This document shows positions 62,863-64,000 of a stretch of DNA of 64,000 bases, in pieces. A program made the translations under genes and the position numbers. Position 1 is the stretch's first letter. Each line of letters starts with the position of its first letter. Below the pieces are notes generated by a model that was not told where the DNA came from, ran no database searches, and saw nothing but the letters and a program-made list of their open reading frames with translations. This DNA is from Selaginella tamariscina (taxonomy: Eukaryota > Streptophyta > Lycopodiopsida > Selaginellales > Selaginellaceae). The stretch covers positions 754,075-818,074 of the forward strand of contig PUQB01000054.1 of assembly GCA_003024785.1 (NCBI GenBank), read 5' to 3'.

Positions 62863-63064
62863 TGAAAGAGCAGATATATTAAATGTCAAATACTATTCAA
62901 TTACAAAAACCCTGCTTATATACAGGAGACCTCCTGCCACGTGGCACACATGCGACACGTGGTGCTGACACATGGGGGCCAGATCACCACCCATGTGTCA
63001 CTACGCATGTGCGTATATACACATGCGTATATACGGTATGTTACCTAATATACATTATCTTACA
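62863..63064 (-). repeat. 5' LTR of the 58-63 kb Gypsy element
   Basis: About 202 bp with intact TG..CA ends on the minus strand (TGTAAGATAATG to CTCTTTCA). It is followed at 62862 by TTGGTGGAGAAGTTGGGT, the likely primer binding region, whose tRNA I cannot identify. It contains the palindrome TGCCACGTGGCA and ACACGTGG. Confidence 0.9.
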
Positions 63065-63069
63065 GTGTT

Positions 63070-63274
63070 AATATAATATTTAATTTATATATAATAGAAT
63101 ATTAAAATATTAAACTAACATATTCATATAAGAATCTAAATCTTCTTTGCTCTAAAGGAAGTGTATATATGATTATCTTAAAAAGTCTGTAACATTAATC
63201 TTCAAAATCAAGTTTTAAATAAAGTTCCTTAAATTTTAGTTATATACTTTATATATGTGTGTGTGTGTGTGTGT

Positions 63275-63305
<31 letters not shown>

Positions 63306-63746
63306 ACACACACATATATGTTACACTTTTAGTAAACTATATCATAGTCCATATCTTATTATGTAAAACTAAAGTTACGTGTATATGTATGAAAGTGACA
63401 TACCCTTAAATGTGACATACCCACACAAGGATATAACACAAGAGTACCGTAGTTTTTCCAGAAATACCAGTATGCTCACTACATAATTAGCCTCATTAAC
63501 CCCTTTAGTTTAAGTTTAAGTTTAAGCCTAATTATTCCTAACCCTAAGTTATATTATTTTTAACCCATGTCAAACTGAAACGGATAAAGAATTAAATAAG
63601 AAAAGAGGTTTTAAAATATAAGTTTTGCTTTTACTTATTAGTATTTTATGATATTTTAACGAAGTGCATTGATTAACAAGACCATGACTTAAACTACAAA
63701 GGAAAAAGCATAATGATTTAAATTATAAAAATTTAAATTAATTTTG
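63070..63746. other. AT-rich spacer between two Gypsy elements
   Basis: AT-rich; it contains the GT/CA hairpin repeat annotated separately, and agtttaagtttaagtttaag near 63508. No gene. Confidence 0.6.
63250..63320. repeat. inverted microsatellite (GT)n-attc-(AC)n, hairpin-forming
   Basis: A (GT) run (about 63256-63274) and an (AC) run (about 63279-63304) are separated by four bases and flanked by atatatg / catatat, making a long near-perfect palindrome. Confidence 0.9.
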
Positions 63747-63905
63747 TGAGAGCTCGAAATATAGAAATGTGTATCTCCATTAGTTCAGAAACCCTAACTT
63801 ATATACAAGAGCGAGTGGTCCAGATTGAATCCAATCCGACGGCTATCAAAATCCACTACGCTAATAATAGTATGTGCACATGCAGCCGTACACGTGGATC
63901 TTACA
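63747..63905 (-). repeat. 3' LTR of a third Gypsy element
   Basis: tgagagctcgaaatatagaaatg at its left resembles the LTR start of the 58-63 kb element, and it ends ..cttaca like that LTR. The shared centre (accctaacttatatacaagag against accctgcttatatacaggag) supports a related family. It is about 159 bp. Confidence 0.65.
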
Positions 63906-64000
63906 TCATCCCCTCCTCTCGGAAGGGTGTAAGTTGGTTAGGGTTCTCTTGTAGACGGGCCCGGATCTGGAGGAACATCAGGAGGAGGCACTGGTGGATC
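63906..64000 (-). mobile_element. 3' end of the pol region of a third Gypsy element, cut by the window end
   Basis: Next to the LTR is a minus-strand purine run (GAGAGGAGGGGATGA), then, read from the window edge, the P-rich tail DPPVPPPDVPPDPGPSTREP. The element continues beyond 64000. Call based on position beside the LTR and likeness to the end of the neighbouring element (DPGPSDP, then a purine tract). Confidence 0.6.

Larger units (their letters stand above)
58152..63064 (-). mobile_element. Ty3/Gypsy LTR retrotransposon, complete, minus strand
   Basis: About 4.9 kb. The 5-bp direct repeat gtgtt flanks it exactly (58147-58151 and 63065-63069). On the minus strand the order is 5' LTR (right end), gag, protease, RT, RNase H, integrase, polypurine tract, 3' LTR. 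The LTRs are about 200 bp and closely similar. Several frame changes interrupt the coding region. It lies upstream of, and in the same orientation as, the TMEM45 gene. Confidence 0.95.

Noticed and set aside
1..64000. CRISPR array, rRNA, tRNA or organelle DNA
   Set aside because: No regularly spaced repeats, tRNA cloverleaf text or rRNA cores were seen, and gene structure is nuclear.

Overview
The window is nuclear DNA of a land plant. Genes are split by many short introns and lie in very AT-rich, transposon-filled spacer. Two long repeat-rich PPR (pentatricopeptide repeat) genes of PLS/SS type, a GRAS regulator, a cell-wall XTH enzyme and Ty3/Gypsy LTR elements all point to a plant. The PPR style (long arrays close to consensus, little or no intron) recalls lycophytes; this is an inference and the species cannot be named from the sequence.

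Layout. 0-2.6 kb: a possible exon of an upstream + gene and a broken PPR gene (-). 2.6-8 kb: AT-rich spacer with one diverged tandem repeat and one GC-richer fragment. 8.0-13.1 kb: TSR1, the 40S ribosome-maturation factor (-), in about 23 exons. 14.4-16.3 kb: a single-exon GRAS protein (-). 17.3-19.7 kb: a PPR gene (+) with about 19 consecutive 31-residue repeats. 20.6-21.9 kb: a four-exon xyloglucan endotransglucosylase/hydrolase (-). 24-32 kb: decayed mobile or coding sequence: a Gypsy integrase scrap (+), a roughly 4.3-kb rotted coding region I do not recognise (+), and a rotted Gypsy pol (-). 32.4-36.05 kb: two tandem copies of a non-coding repeat; a third lies at 42.7-44.3 kb. 36.06-40.85 kb: a complete Ty3/Gypsy element (+) with LTRs, PBS, PPT and a near-matching target duplication. 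44.5-45.5 kb: hAT-like transposase remnant. 46.1-46.3 kb: two pieces of a 2-oxoglutarate dioxygenase gene in opposite orientations. 47.2-49.7 kb: a WDR89-like WD40 gene (-), eight exons. 49.7-56.3 kb: AT-rich spacer. 56.3-58.0 kb: a TMEM45/DUF716 membrane protein (-), three exons. 58.15-63.06 kb: a second Gypsy element (-) with a perfect target duplication, inserted about 190 bp upstream of the TMEM45 start. 63.75 kb to the end: the 3' end of a third, related element.

The host genes do not form a pathway or cluster; each is independent. Three themes recur. (1) Six of seven host genes carry single-base frame breaks, mostly at short homopolymers, inside otherwise well-conserved coding sequence; consensus error is the simplest explanation. 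(2) Several introns carry a (GT)n(GA)n microsatellite, always in the same sense-strand order and often right at the 5' splice site. (3) TSR1 and WDR89 share a 14-base telo-box-containing motif just upstream of the ATG. I found no tRNA, rRNA or CRISPR array. I saw no clearly new molecular system; the 25-29.4 kb coding relic is the least explained piece.
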